From Buddleja alternifolia (Eukaryota; Streptophyta; Magnoliopsida; Lamiales; Scrophulariaceae), in the NCBI GenBank assembly GCA_019426215.1, contig WHWC01000119.1, positions 1 to 64,000 of the forward strand: a stretch of DNA of 64,000 nt. The letters are read 5' to 3'. Positions 43,754-56,617 of the stretch are shown one piece after another. How positions within the stretch are numbered: the stretch's first letter is position 1; every line of letters starts with the position of its first letter. The notes beneath the pieces are model-generated. The model was not told the origin of the DNA and did not search any database. It saw only the letters and a list, made by a program, of their open reading frames with translations. Made by a program: the position numbers and the translations under genes.

Positions 43754-45418
43754 TGTTAGGTATATGCCCTAAATGGCAATAAGGACAAATAGTTAGATTA
43801 GGGTATCTTATTATGTTGTACAAACTATTAAAATGATATTAATAAAGGATTCTGTATTTTGTTCATATAAATCTTTATGGCATCTAAATAAGTATTGAAC
43901 ATGTAGTCCATGTGAATAAAGGTTTGACTCTTTGCCCTTTATGGAATAAAGACGTGGCATGGGAAGAGTCTTACACCTTATCACTTAAAAGGGTTCGCAA
44001 GTCAAAGAATCTTAATTGGGCATTAAAATTCGACTTGTATGACACATGCTCTGACGATGAGTGCCAGTCAAACACTATAGGGATAGTGGGAGCAAGTATC
44101 ATAGATATGTCAATGGAATTGACATATTCGAACACGGCTCGTAGTAATCCGATCACATGGGAATTTGCTCAGTGACTGTCAATGATTGGATTACTTATCG
44201 TACTAGTATGCGCGAGCCTTAGACCTGAGGGTTCATGATCAATGTGCTTGTATTATTAGATCTGTTACCAGAGTAGTTAGGCCCATATCACCTGTCGGTG
44301 GGGTCGACCTAGAAGTTCGATATCAATGAGACATAGTAGTTGATCAGTGATTGCCAAGATGGAATTCATTGTCTCGATAGTAAACGAGTAAGTATCCTGT
44401 GCGATTATAGGCTAATGAAATTATAAAGTCTTTGGCCAAAGCATAACAACTAACTCGTGTGGGACACTGAGGGTAGTTTAGTAATTTTATTATGCTATAA
44501 TCTAATACACCGTTTCAAGTTTAGTGAGTTCGACATTTTCCATGAATCTCACTTGATTGGGATACGTCAGTAAAGGGCTTATATTCATACGACATTTATG
44601 ATCAAGAGGTTCGTAAAATGATTCGTTCATTTCGTACTCAATTGGGTTATGATGTGAGTCCACGGGACTGGCTAGGTGACACTCACATCCTTAGGTAATT
44701 CCTCCCTTTTCCAATTGAGACGAACCTAAAGAGTCGCGCTATAAGAAATGAACGGGATGTATCTTTTTGTGTAAATCTTTTAGAAAGAATTAAATGGACT
44801 GATTGATTTAATTAGATTAAATCAATTAATTAAATTTTTCATTTAATTAGATTAAATTAAATTATTTAATTATTATATTAATTAAAAGGAATTAATTAAT
44901 AGTATATATTATATTTAAATTGGATTTAAATTAAATATATACAGATGGGCTAGAAATTAGATAAGCCAATTAAAAGCCCACCCAATACAAGGAAGCCGTA
45001 AGGGGGGTGGCCACTTAGGGTTGGAGTAGCCTCCAACTTGTTCCACAAGCTAGTTGAGTTTAAAAGGTCTCCTACACTGTAACAAACCTTAAGACAAGAG
45101 AAAAATAAAACAATACGTTTTACACAACACAAAAGGAAAGAACTCTCTCCCCTCTCTCTTCTCTAGCCGTCCACTACTGCAAAGAAAGAGGAGTTTCGGG
45201 ATCTTTGGAAGGCTCGTTTCGCTTGAAGCTTTGGAGACAGGAGCCCTTGGAGGATTGCTGTTCTGTAGAATCAGTAAACGAATCAAAAAGGTATTTCAAT
45301 TCGTTCTAATTTTCGCGAAACCCATGAAAAATCATCAGATCTATTTTTGTGATCTGCCGGTTGGAATCCTCGAATCTTCCGCTGCAATTCTTTGTTTTCA
45401 TGTATAGGATTCCTAACA
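43754..45418 (+). repeat. 5' LTR of COPIA-4
   Basis: 1,665 bp from TGTTAGG to CTAACA. The start (gtatatgccctaaatgg) resembles the COPIA-2 LTR start. AT-rich ttaattaa runs occur at 44810-44940. Confidence 0.92.
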
Positions 45419-45419
45419 G

Positions 45420-45432
45420 TGGTATCAGAGCC
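45420..45432 (+). other. Primer binding site of COPIA-4
   Basis: TGGTATCAGAGCC one base after the LTR, complementary to initiator-Met tRNA. Confidence 0.93.
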
Positions 45433-47274
45433 GACTTAAATGGATCTGATGATTTTTGCGTTTAAGATTATATTGGTTTAAATTGAATTTTTAAAAATTT
45501 GATTTTATATGTTTAATATTCGATGTTGAATCAGAAATTTTGAAAATATTCATCGCCTCGTCGCACGATTACATGTTTTTTCGCCGCCGGCAACGGCAAA
45601 TCGGGGTGGCACCATCGTGTGTTCTTGAAGCACACGCGAGCACCATCACTGCTCATGTAATTAGAAAAACAAAAAAAAGAAAGGGGGAAAAAGGGGTAGG
45701 GTGGCGGCGCTGATTTGCGCTGCCACTACGGCAACGGAACTAGGGCAGCATCAGCCGCCCTAGGCTTGCTGGGCCGTGGCCCAGCACGCGTGCGCTGGGC
45801 AAGGCCCAGCTGCTTGGTTCGGCCCAGTATATTAATATATATTTATATATATTTTATATTTTTTTAATATTTAAATATATATATATATATATATAAATTA
45901 ATAAATATCAGGGTTGACCCTAGTAGACAAATTCGACCCCGTGATTTGTCAAAACCCTTTTTTCCTAAAAATGTTTTTCTTAAAATTAAATTAGAATCCA
46001 TTAAGTTAAAATTGGATTTGACTTTAATATTAAATTGGATTTAATAATATCATAAATTAAATTGGATATTTATTTATGATTTGCAACGACTAAATAAATA
46101 GGATTTATTTTAGGTTGATTATATTTTTTCAAAATAAATAAGGAATAAGTTTGACTTATTTCCTGAATAATAAATTGGATTTATTTCCTTTTTAAAATTA
46201 AAATTAAAATTCATCTTTTCTAATCAAATTAGATTTAATCGGTTTTTGAATTTCTTTTCAATTTTAAAGTCAAAACCAACATAAACTTAAATAGTTTTCT
46301 TATATGCTTTGATGTATATTGTGGTGGATGCTTCCATGGACTTAGGGTTTTACCGCTTTAGTATTATCTGGGTTGTATTGGGCAAATCCCCCCCAGTTTG
46401 TACTTTTAATTTTGTTAGTATGATGTGTAGGGTGCTTTCTAAGTTGTGTATAATAAAGGTAGGACCTTTTCTAGCTTGGAGCCCGAAGATCTATTAGAAA
46501 TTAGATTTATAATAGACCCCTATCCCCCTGATTGTTCTATTGGCTTGGATCAATCTAGAATGTCCATGGAAATGCATGTTGTTAGAATAACTAGGTTTTT
46601 CTATGTATGCATGATTATAATCCATATATGCGCGTAATAAATTAATGTGCAAAGTGAGATCTTAATTTTTCAAAAATTCTCCCAAATAAAATACTAAGTA
46701 AGTAGGGGATATTGGATATCCTGGCTCTCCATCAAACTTGGAAAAGATGGGATTATGAGTTATGCATGGCGTCGTCCCGACTAATGGGGGTTATGCATTA
46801 ATTCACAATCCATATCTTTTCAAGTGCATTTGATGTCATCGGTCGAAGCAAATCTTATCCCATACACCATTACAGGTTGCAAGATAAGATTCAATTGTTA
46901 GATCGATAGGAGTTGATGGGGAAGTACTTAGATGGATCACCACCAATATTTCGTTACAGGATGAGGTTGAGTGATCCATGAGCCAAAGGTAGATTGAATC
47001 ATCAGTAAGACTGGTTGACATGGCATGTCACTTCAAAAGTTCCAACGAGCCATACATCGTTACAGATTGCAACTCATTGAAATTTTTGAAGAACTCAATC
47101 ACTCACTATGAAATCTTTCCAACGAGATTTTCGTTCATTGTAGTGGGAGTGCAATGGTTCGAAAAATTTAGTGGTAGCTAAGTAAAAAATTAAAGTCCTA
47201 ATTTTTACTTGGATACAACATAATTATTTAATTGAATCTTGGTTGTTTTTTGCAGTTATATTATCTCTCTCAAA
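45433..47274 (+). other. COPIA-4 leader
   Basis: 1.84 kb without a credible gene. It includes a GC-rich inverted block (45770-45815), an AT-dinucleotide-rich tract (45830-45905), and from 46870 the segment that COPIA-2 shares. Confidence 0.7.
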
Positions 47275-48028
47275 ATGGTTAATAACTCGTTGTTAAAAAT
47301 GCTTGAGAAGAATGTCCTCATTGGACTAAACTACGGTGACTGGGTCAAGAGGCTAAGACTTGAGCATATTTTAGAACAAGATGGTCCAACTTTCCCTGGG
47401 GCTGAAAATGGAACATCTGTTTTCAAAATTAACAAGAAATGGAATTTTGATGCTCAAAAGGTCACCAGTTACATGTTGAAGTCAATGAGCAAGGAATTGA
47501 GATATATTCATTTGGAAATGGATAATCTCAAATCGATCATGCTTCATTTGGAGGAAATGTTCGGGGAACATGGAAAATCAATTCGGTATTATTTATCGTT
47601 GGAACTTTTCCAAGCAAGAATGGGAGAAAATGAAGTGGCAAGTCATGTTATGAACATGATATCCATGATTGGAAGACTCCAGACTCTGGGAAGTTTCATG
47701 GATTTTCATCTACAAGTAAACCTGATTCTTCAATCTCTTCCCAAATCCTTTTCTGCTTTTGTCACTGACTTTGAAGTTGATGAGCTAGGAGGTTCTTTAA
47801 TAGATCTTAAAGATAGACTTTGTTCACATACAAGCTCGCATGAGGAGGGAATTGGAGAATGATTTACCTCTAAATGGACTGCTCGACATAAAAATTACTT
47901 CTAATAATCATAGAAGGGAAAAGAAGCGCCCAAGGATTGCAACAACATGTGTTCACTGCCAAGAGGTGGACAACTGGAAAAATGACTACCCTAAGCTGAA
48001 AGCAAAAATTACTTCAGGTATAGAACTT
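47275..48028 (+). pseudogene. COPIA-4 gag (cut by SIRE-1)
   Basis: ATG 47275 gives MVNNSLLKMLEKNVLIGLNYGDWVKRL split by position, a typical copia gag start, and stays open to a stop at 47860-47862. The C-terminus continues in another frame (47840-48034). The zinc knuckle there reads C-V-H-C-Q-E-V-D-N-W-K-N-D-Y: the His is Asn and the last Cys is Tyr, so zinc binding is lost. SIRE-1 enters after tatagaactt, just before pol. Confidence 0.88.
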
Positions 48029-49563
48029 TGTTAGGAATTTCATGTTAGAAGTTTTGATGATGACAATTAGGATTTTTTGTTAGACACCAAAAATATGTAA
48101 GTTTTATTTTGGTAGAAAAATTTGTATAAGCTTTGAAGCGTTAGATTTGTAATAGGCTTATTAGGCTTTGCTTTATTTTATTTTGGATTGTTAGGCAACG
48201 TAGTCTTAGGCTGAGCCTCTGATAATTTCTGAGTGAGTTTATTAGTGGTAAAGTTCGAAGACTCAAACGCCTGATCTCTGAAAGAAGATACAGTCTCCAA
48301 GCGTTCAATTGACCATCTTATGGGACATACGTGATTTCACCTTAATTTATTTCCAAGTCCAGAAGGAGTTTAATGCAAATATTCTCAAAGCATTAAGTAC
48401 CAACGGGTATTTAATTCAAATGCATTAAATGCTGATAAGAGCATTAAATGTGACAAGCACTTTTAGACGTACGGAGAAGCCACCCTATTGGACTGTCAAT
48501 TATCTCAGACTGCAGCACCAACTTTTGTGCAGCAGATTTTCAGGAAAAAGGACAAAAGTTGTTCACTCGCAAAAGTGAGAGACACGCGCCAGTGCATGTG
48601 TCAAACAGACACTTTCTCCAAGAATGCCTATAAATAGAACTTCAACAACAAGCCAAAGAGAGAACAATTATAAAGTCGAATTGCTGTTGCATTAAAGTCT
48701 CATTTCTTAAATTCTCAGAAAAGCCAGAATATTCAAGAAAAACATTCCACTTGCTTTTCTTCAAATCCTGAGACAGTCAACAAATATCTCAAACATTCTT
48801 TTCGAAGAAACCACTTTCCTACTGAGATATTCCCAAGTTATTTGAACTTCATCAAAATCAAACAAACCGTTTTAGAAAACTCCATCCAAGCCTCGCGATC
48901 TGTGTGAAGTCGAAGTTGGATACTTGCATTATTTCTGGGTGAAAGAAGCAAGGGGATTGAAGTGATTTGGAGCAGAAATCTGTGTGATCAAGGAGCTCAA
49001 GTCATCCACATCCATCTCTCCCTAATTTGTAGAAGATTCTGTGTGATTCTTTGAGAATCATTTTGGTGGATTGCCTTCGAGTGCAAAGGAGAAGAAGGAC
49101 GTAGTTGGGATTACATCACCCAACGAACCTTACAAACTTTGTGTCATTTACTTTTCAGTCAATTCCTTCATCTATCATATCATTGCATATTTAAAACACA
49201 ATCAAAAGCTAAGCAACTAAGAAAACTCTTGTGACGCTAAATCTTTCAAAGAGAAGACTCCAAAAATCTTTCCGCTGTGCTAACACTGATTAAAAGAACT
49301 GAACACTTAACCTACTTGGTCAGAGTATTCAATTCTTGAAGTCTGAGTTAACTTTATAAAATAGTCTTCATCAGACACTTCGCCAAAGCACCAATATTTT
49401 AAGTGAACGCTTAAGTCAAGCGTTAGACACTTCAAGCGTCTATCTTTTCAAGTGTCCAAAAGCTTTTTAATACGAAATCTTTTGAAGTTGAAAAAGTCTT
49501 AAAAGTCTATTCAACCCCCCCCCCCCCCTTCTAGACCCTTTCGTATGCCACTTGGGACCAACA
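48029..49563 (+). repeat. 5' LTR of SIRE-1
   Basis: 1,535 bp, TGTTAGG to CCAACA. A TATAAATA lies at 48629-48636, and a C-rich run at 49517-49528. The segment 48897-49320 is missing from the other LTR. Confidence 0.94.
48629..48636 (+). promoter_or_regulatory. TATA box candidate of SIRE-1
   Basis: TATAAATA, present at the same place in the 3' LTR (61683-61690). Confidence 0.65.
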
Positions 49564-49565
49564 AG

Positions 49566-49577
49566 TGGTATCAGAGC
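49566..49577 (+). other. Primer binding site of SIRE-1
   Basis: TGGTATCAGAGC two bases after the LTR, complementary to initiator-Met tRNA. Confidence 0.94.
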
Positions 49578-49666
49578 GGTTAAAATTGAAATTTTAAAAT
49601 TTCCAAGCGTAATTGCTTGTTTAGATCCTTTTCTTTCAAAATCTCGTTGCTTTTATAAGTTTCAAT

Positions 49667-50903
49667 ATGGCATTCGCTAAAGTTCCCAAACTGACTGAAT
49701 CAAATTTTGACACATGGAAGGTCAAAGCATTTACATATCTCTGTTCATGTGATGATGACATGTGTGATATTATTTTAGATGGGCCAATTAAAATATACAA
49801 AGTTATCACAATAGCGCCTGGAGCCACGGAAGAAACTCCCGATGGTTATGTTGAGAAACCAAAACAAGAATGGACTCCAGATGAGCATCGAAGAGCCAAT
49901 TTGGACAATGTTGGTCGTAACGCTCTATATACGGCTATTGGTGATAATGACAACTTATTTAACAAGATCAAATCTTGCAAAACTACTAAAGACATATGGG
50001 ATAAGTTGGCTACGATTTGTGGTGGTTCAGCCCAAATCAAAGAAAACAAACTTTCCATTGCCAAGGAAAAGTTTAACGGATTTAAGATGCTACCTAATGA
50101 AACGTTAGAGCAATTGGATATAAGATTTACAGCTCTAGTTACAGAACTTACAGAACCGAGAAATGGTGGTTAAAATCTTTAGAAGCTTACCAAGTAAATT
50201 CTTGATGAAGACAACCGCTATGAGAGAATCAAATATGCTGGATCTCCTAACTCCAGAAGACGCCTTTTCAGAGCTAAAAGCATTTGAGTTCGAGTTGAAC
50301 TCTGCTAGTGATATTGTGAGTAATCCAGTGATTGAATCTGGAGCGCTCATTGCATCAATCAAAGGTAAATCGGGTAACAAAGGAAAGAATTCAGATATCA
50401 ATGAGGAAGAAGAGTTGGCGTTGCTAAATAGATTCAGGAAGTTCTTGAGATATGAAAAGAAAGGAAAAGGTTTCAATAATCAAGGACAAAGTTCATATCA
50501 AGCATCTTCTCCTGTGCAACAACAGTTTCAAGCGCCTCAGTATTCTGTTCCTTCACCCCAAGCGCCTGCTCAATACCAAGCGTCTACTCAAAGTCTCCCA
50601 GCTCCAGTGGTCTCAAAACCACACATTGCAAGGTTAACAAATGAACAAAAGATGAAAACTAATCTTTGTTATAATTGCAGAAAACCAGGGCACTATCAGG
50701 TAAATTGCCCTTATCCAAACATATCCAAGCCCTCAAGGCAGGATTACTTGGATAGAAACCAATTCAGGAGCCACCTTCGTCAACAAGGCTTGCTAGCAGA
50801 ATCAGAACCAGCATCTGCACCTGAAGATTTAGAATCATCAGAAGAAAGTAGTGATGATGATGAGCCATTAGATGAGTCAGCGCTCATATGTCTCATGGCC
50901 TGA
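49667..50903 (+). pseudogene. SIRE-1 gag
   Basis: ATG 49667 (MAFAKVPKLTESNFDTWK) starts a 168-codon frame; it shifts near 50163 to a 246-codon frame. Landmarks are the gag helix KENKLSIAKEKFNGFKML, the Gln/Pro-rich stretch at 50500-50610, and an intact zinc knuckle C-Y-N-C-R-K-P-G-H-Y-Q-V-N-C at about 50668-50712, followed by an acidic tail. The stop at 50901-50903 precedes sequence that looks like continued coding (50904-51140). Long gag with a C-terminal extension is typical of Sireviruses. Confidence 0.88.
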
Positions 50904-51848
50904 GATGATGAAGCGTCTCCTGAGGTAATCAATGAATTATCAATTCCTCTTTCTTACGATGAATTACTTGATAAAGTCAAAGAATACTACAATGAATGTC
51001 AAGAAGCTGCCAAAATATATCAAAATGATCTCGCTATTATCTCATCACTCACAAGAGATAAAGTAAAGCTCAGAGCAGAGTTACGAGTTCAGCAACAGTG
51101 CATTGAGAAGAATCAATCGCTTGAGAGTGAAGTCATTCAATTGAAAGGTGATCTTGATATAATAGTCAAGAGAGAAGCTGATTTGATCGCTAGACTTGCT
51201 AAATTAGAGCAGCTCATCTCATCATTATCAAAAGTTTCTAGACAGCTGGATAATGTGACTGAAGTAACCAGATTATTTGGTGAGAAGACCGGTTTAGGAT
51301 GCGATAAACTCGGTAAACAACCAAATAAATTTGATGTTACGGCAAACAACAAAGGAAAGGGTGTTATCTTTGTTGAAAAAGGTTCACAAGGTCAAACACA
51401 AAATGAACCTAGTGACAATGGTAAGAGGCCAAATGAGAAAGTCAAAACTAACTCAGGCAAGGGTAAGGCTAAGGCAAATGATTCACAAAGACGGGTTTAT
51501 CCAAACGCTCAAAAGGCTAAAGATAAGACTAACAACTGTGAATCAAGCGCTAAGCGTCCAGCACCAAAAGTGCAACCCAAGCCAGTGCCAAGGAAATACC
51601 AGCGTCAATATCCAAGACAGTCAAGATCATATTATCAATACAATGATGATTATGATTATGACTATGATTATAATCGCGGATATTATTATACATCCAAAAA
51701 GCACACACAGCACAATGTGAAACCCAAAAAGGCCAGTATTCCTACAATGAAGACGAGGCAAATATGGGTTCCTAAAGTTCTAATTCAAACTAACAAGGAT
51801 ACTAATGTTGAAGGACCCAAGCAACAATGGGTACCTAAACAGAAATAG
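50904..51848 (+). pseudogene. SIRE-1 gag C-terminal extension (coiled coil and basic region)
   Basis: From 51141 the open frame begins with a heptad-rich helix (DLIARLAKLEQLISSLSKVS) and then becomes Lys/Pro/Gln-rich with a Tyr/Asp repeat at 51640-51700 and repeated Q(I/Q)WVPK motifs near the end. No enzyme motif. It lies between the zinc knuckle and protease, as the extended gag of Sireviruses does. Confidence 0.7.
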
Positions 51849-51863
51849 AACTTCCCTTTTTGA

Positions 51864-52280
51864 TTGCAGGTACCTAGAGCTAAAGCCGATACATCTGTGT
51901 GGTACTTTGATAGTGGATCGTCAAGGCACATGACAGGTTCCAAAGATCTTCTGATCAACTATCAAGCTGCCAATGGTCCTCAGGTTGTATTTGGTGACAA
52001 CTCCAAAGGTATAGGTACTGTGCATAGGGGGAACATCATGATAAGTGATGTTTATTTTGTTGAGGGTCTGAAGCATAATTTATTAAGCATAAGTCAATTC
52101 TGTGATAAAGGCTTTGAAGTCATATTCTCAAGTGACTATTGCTATATAAACGACGCTAAGACTAAGTCTACCAAATTGAAAGGAAAAAGAACTAACAACG
52201 TATATTTAATAGATTGGGGTTCAACACTTGATAACAACCCAACATGTTTTGTTGCTAAAAATGAATCTAAAATGGGTTAA
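51864..52280 (+). pseudogene. SIRE-1 pol: protease
   Basis: Active site WYFDSGSSRHMTG with DSGS at 51909-51920, followed by GIGTVHRGNIMISDVYFVEGL and NLLSISQFCDKGFEV (quoted in parts), typical of copia aspartic protease. A TAA at 52278-52280 separates it from the GAG-pre-integrase LWHRKMNHFN. Confidence 0.9.
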
Positions 52281-53633
52281 TTATGGCATAGAAAAATGAA
52301 TCACTTCAACTTTAAGACAATCTCTCAGCTTTTAAGTCAAAATCTTGTTGAGGGATTACGAAATGGACCATTTCACAAGGATCGCCTTTGTGACGCTTGT
52401 CAAATGGGTAAACAAGTTAAGTCATCGTTCAAGAGAAAACCTTATCTATCTACTTCTAGAATACTTAAACTACTTCACATGGATTTGTTTGGACCTGTTC
52501 AAACGATCAGTGTAAGCGGTAAAAAGTATACTTTGGTGATAGTAGACGATTTCTCTAGATTTACTTGGGTGGAATTTCTTTCATCCAAAGATGAAACATG
52601 TGACAAGTTAACGCTTATTCGGCAACTTCAAACATTGAAAAATCTTAAGGTTGCAAGAATAAGAAGCGATCACGGTACTGAGTTTACTAACAAGGTTGTT
52701 GAGAAGTTTTGTGCAGAAAATGGAATACACCATGAGTATTCAGCTCCCAGAACTCCCCAATAAAATGGTGTTGCTGAGCGCCGGAACCGAACGCTTAAGG
52801 AAGCCGCTAGGACTATGTTAGCAGAATCCAAGCTTGCTCCTAGATTTTGGACCGAAGCGATCAACACTGCCTGTTACACTCAAAACCGCTGCATGATCAA
52901 CAAACAGCATGGAAAAACTCCATATGAATTGTGGAAGGGACGTAAGCCAAATGTTTTTCACGTCTTTGGTTCTAAATGTTTTATCCACAATAATGGATCC
53001 CAAACCCTAAAGACTTTTGATCCTAAAGCGGGTGAGGGAATCTTTCTAGGCTACGCCAAAAATGGAAAGACTTTTCGCATTCTCAATAAGATCAAATCGA
53101 AGGTTGAGGAATCTATTCATGTTGTTTTTTATGATGCCAACCAAGAGCCGAGTAAGGTTAATTTAAATGATCTAGGAGTTGAAGATCTATGTCATCAAGC
53201 GTCTAAGATTACTATTGATGAAGATACTGACGACGATGATGAGATCTCAGTGCCAGCTCCTAAGAATACTCGTGAGATTACTCTAAATTATCATATAAGA
53301 AATGCTGATGATCATGAAGAGAGTGATCATCAAGAGCAAACAAGGAATTGTGAACTTGAAGCGCCTACGCAAGAGGGTGGTCAAGCGTATGATTCTCAAG
53401 CGCATGTTCAATCTCTTAATCCCTTCCAACCAGATAGACTATGGCTGCGTGACCATCCACCTGAGCAAATTATTGGAGATATTGGAGCACCAGTTAGAAC
53501 TAGAGCCGCTAAATTCAATGAGGCCATGTTCTCAAGCTTTCTATCTCAAATAGAACCTAAGAAAGTGGATGAAGCGCTAAGTGACCCAAGTTGGATTGAA
53601 GCTATGCAAGAAGAGCTCAATCAGTTCGAATGA
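52281..53633 (+). pseudogene. SIRE-1 pol: integrase
   Basis: GAG-pre-integrase LWHRKMNHFNFKTI, zinc cysteines CDACQMGK, core motifs HMDLFGPVQ, VDDFSRFTW, RSDHGTEF, and after a TAA at 52761-52763 the NGVAERRNRTLKEAAR motif. The C-terminal domain holds FGSKCFIHNN and GIFLGYAKNGK. A long acidic linker leads towards RT, where a TGA at 53631-53633 replaces the Trp before NKVW. The frame is otherwise continuous through this region. Confidence 0.9.
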
Positions 53634-55065
53634 AATAAGGTTTGGATGCTAGTACCAAGACCAACTCACCAAGGGGTTATTGGAACTAGATGTGTATATA
53701 GAAACAAGATGGATGAGAACGGCATTGTTGTAAGAAATAAGGCCAGACTCGTAGCTCAAGGATATTGCTAAGAAGAGGGTATTGACTTTGATAAGACATA
53801 CGCTCCTGTCGCTCATCTTGACGCAATCCGCATGTTTCTAGCGTATGTAGCGCTTAACAAGTTTACAGTATATCAAATGGACATAAAGAGTGCTTTCCTG
53901 AATGGTAAACTCCAAGAAGAAGTATATGTGGAGCAACCACCAGGATTCATCAACAATCATGGTAAGGGTATGGTTTACAAGCTAGAAAAAGCACTTTACG
54001 GGCTTAAGCAAGCACCCCGAGCATGGTATGACACTCTCTCTATCTTTCTTATTGGTAAAGGCTTTTCAAAAGGCAGCGTTGACACAACGTTATTTAAAAT
54101 TATCAATAACAAAGATATTCTCTTAGTTCAAATTTACGTTGTTGATATTATATTTGGTTCTACTAACAAGCGTCTGTGTGAGAAATTTTCGAAAATGATG
54201 CAAGAACAATTTGAAATGAGCATGATGGGTGAATTAACTTTCTTCTTAGGACTACAAGTTAAACATCTCCCCAATGACATATTTATTAACCAAGCTAACT
54301 ATACACGAGATATGATTAAGAAATTTGGTATGGAAAGTGCATCATATTCAAAAATTCCAATGAGCCAAACGCTTAAGTTAGATAAAGATGAAAGTGGAAA
54401 CAAAGTTGATATCACTAATTATAGTGGTATCATTGGATCACTTCTTTATCTCACTGCCAGTAGACCTGATATTATGTTTTCGGTATGCATGTGTGCACGA
54501 TTTCAAGCTGATCCTAAAGAGTCACACTTAATTGCTACCAAGAAGATCCTTAAATACCTAAAAGGCACACAAAATGTGGGCTTATGGTATCCTAGGGATT
54601 CTCCTTTTGAACTAATCGGTTACTCAGATGCAGATTTTGCAGGTTGCAAAATAGATCGTAAAAGCACTAGTGGTACTTGTCAATTCCTGGGTGATAGGTT
54701 AGTTTCATGGCATAGCAAGAAATAACAATCCATAGCTACCTCTACAGCCAAAGCTGAATATGTAGCTGCAGGAAGTTGTTGTGCACAAGTTCTATGGATG
54801 AGGCAACAACTCAGAGATTACGGAACCCATTCATTGTGATAACCAAAACGCTCTAGTCATGACTCAAAACCCTGTTCTTCATTCCAGAACAAAACACATT
54901 GACATTAGATACCATTTTCTTTGTGACCATGTTCAAAAGAAAGATATCTCCATGCACTTCATTGGAACTGACAAACAATTGGCAGATATCTTTACCAAAG
55001 CACTCAATGAACAACGTTTTCTCACTTTGAGAAGTGAACTAGGTATGATTGATTTAAATGCTTAA
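53634..55065 (+). pseudogene. SIRE-1 pol: reverse transcriptase and RNase H
   Basis: RT motifs RNKMDENGIVVRNKARLVAQG (quoted in part), a TAA at 53769-53771, then DIKSAFLNGKLQEEVYVEQP and ALYGLKQAPRAWYD. The catalytic box at 54135-54146 is YVVD, so one Asp is lost. RNase H has GYSDADFAGCKIDRKSTSG and, after a TAA at 54723-54725, AEYVAAGSCC and HIDIRYHFLCDHV. A small deletion shifts the frame near 54835. It ends FTKALNEQRF...DLNA at 55065. Confidence 0.9.
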
Positions 55066-56617
55066 TCATCAAGCATCATACTTTATTAGACATATAACTT
55101 AAGGGGAATCCACTTGATTTATGTCTAACAACCTTCTTTGAAAAACAAAAATTGGTACAAGTTATCAAATTTAGGGAGAACCTTAAAATTGTACTTGAAC
55201 ATACCTGTAAGCGTCAATGATCAAAATTTTCAGATGCATGATCATCAACGCTCAGTATTATTTTTGCATAAAATATTGGACGCTCAAACATAGAAAGGAC
55301 TTTGACTTTAAGCGTCTATATTACAACAGTTATCATGAATAATGAATACCAACCAATGGTATCAGTTAAACGTTGAATCAAGTCCAATGAACTCTTAATA
55401 TAAAAATATAATTTTCTTTACAAGCCATGCATAAAATTTCCAAACTTCTTTCGAAGTAGTGGGTAGACTCAACAATGTATTTTGTACTCTACTCGCACGC
55501 TTCTATCACATCAAACTGGCGGGTAATCAAAAGTTTCTTTTCAAAATGACGGTTCAGAGATAGCACGTGTTTGTGTACGTGTCAGTGTACAAACGAGCGC
55601 ATGCCTTACACTTAGGGATAGCAATGGGGCCGGGTCCAACGAGTACCCGCCACGGACCCGTCCCTAATGGGGCGGGTATGAGTCCAAAAAAATGGGGCCG
55701 GGTCCGGGCCCGGGTATCGAAATTCAAGACCCGACCGGGTCTGGGGCGGGTAACGAGTCCAGTCGATACCCGCCCCGGACCCGGACCCGCCCCGGTCTAT
55801 CAACATAATATTTTTTTTTTAGTTTTATATATCTAATTATATTAATATTTATTAGTATTTATAAACTATATCAAAAAAATGTTCTCAATCATTCTACCCT
55901 TCAACAACAAACCCTCAATCATTATATATCTAATTTTTTTGAACTTTGTACTTGTTTAATCATTTTGAATTTTTTTTTGCATTTAAATATCGAATGACTT
56001 GTAGTGGATTTATTTACCTTGAATCATCAATTCGATGTTATTTACTTATTTTATATGTTTTAAATGTGTTTTTGAGAATAAGATAAACTAAAAAAATTCC
56101 AAAAAATAAATAAATAAATAAAAAAGAGATTTCGGCCGAGTCTAACGGGTAGGACCCGGACTCGCCGGGTACCTGCCGGATCCGTGGCGGGGCGGGTAAT
56201 GACCGGGTCTGGGGCGGGTCCGGGTATTGAAATTTCTTAATGGGGCGGGTAACGAGTCCTACCATACCCGCCCCGTTGCCATCCCTACTTACTCTCTGAA
56301 AATGCCAAACATTTTTAAAAAAAAAAAATTTAACTCGAATGTCAAATCTTTATAGCTGAGAATTACCAAATGTAACTTCTCTCTATTACACAAAACTCGC
56401 GTCCGCAGTTAATGAATTTATGGCTGAGATTCAACAATTGATACACGTGTCTAAATCCTACAGAGACTAGAAAACACAAGTTTCAAAACTTCATCACTGT
56501 ATCATTTAAAACACAAATTCTGCAGAATGACAATTCACTTTTACTCAAAACATATCTGCAAAACTTAGTCTCTCTCTCAAAGCAAAAGAAAAATCTCAGT
56601 TCATCTCTTTCACAAAA
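55066..56617 (+). other. SIRE-1 spacer between pol and the extra ORF
   Basis: Non-coding apart from the hAT MITE at 55613-56287. 56440-56617 is the likely leader of the downstream ORF, with a C/T-rich stretch before ATG 56618. Confidence 0.65.
55613..56287. mobile_element. hAT-type MITE in SIRE-1
   Basis: 675 bp with terminal inverted repeats TAGGGAT(A/G)GCAA(T/C)GGGG and GC-rich subterminal cggacccgccccg words around an AT-rich centre. An 8-bp target duplication, cttacact (55605-55612) and cttactct (56288-56295), has one mismatch. The 8-bp duplication and TAGGG terminus fit the hAT class. No transposase. Confidence 0.88.

Noticed and set aside
43912..44175. 87-codon open frame in the COPIA-4 LTR
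   Set aside because: It lies within an LTR and is not preserved in the related LTRs at 13214 and 20630.
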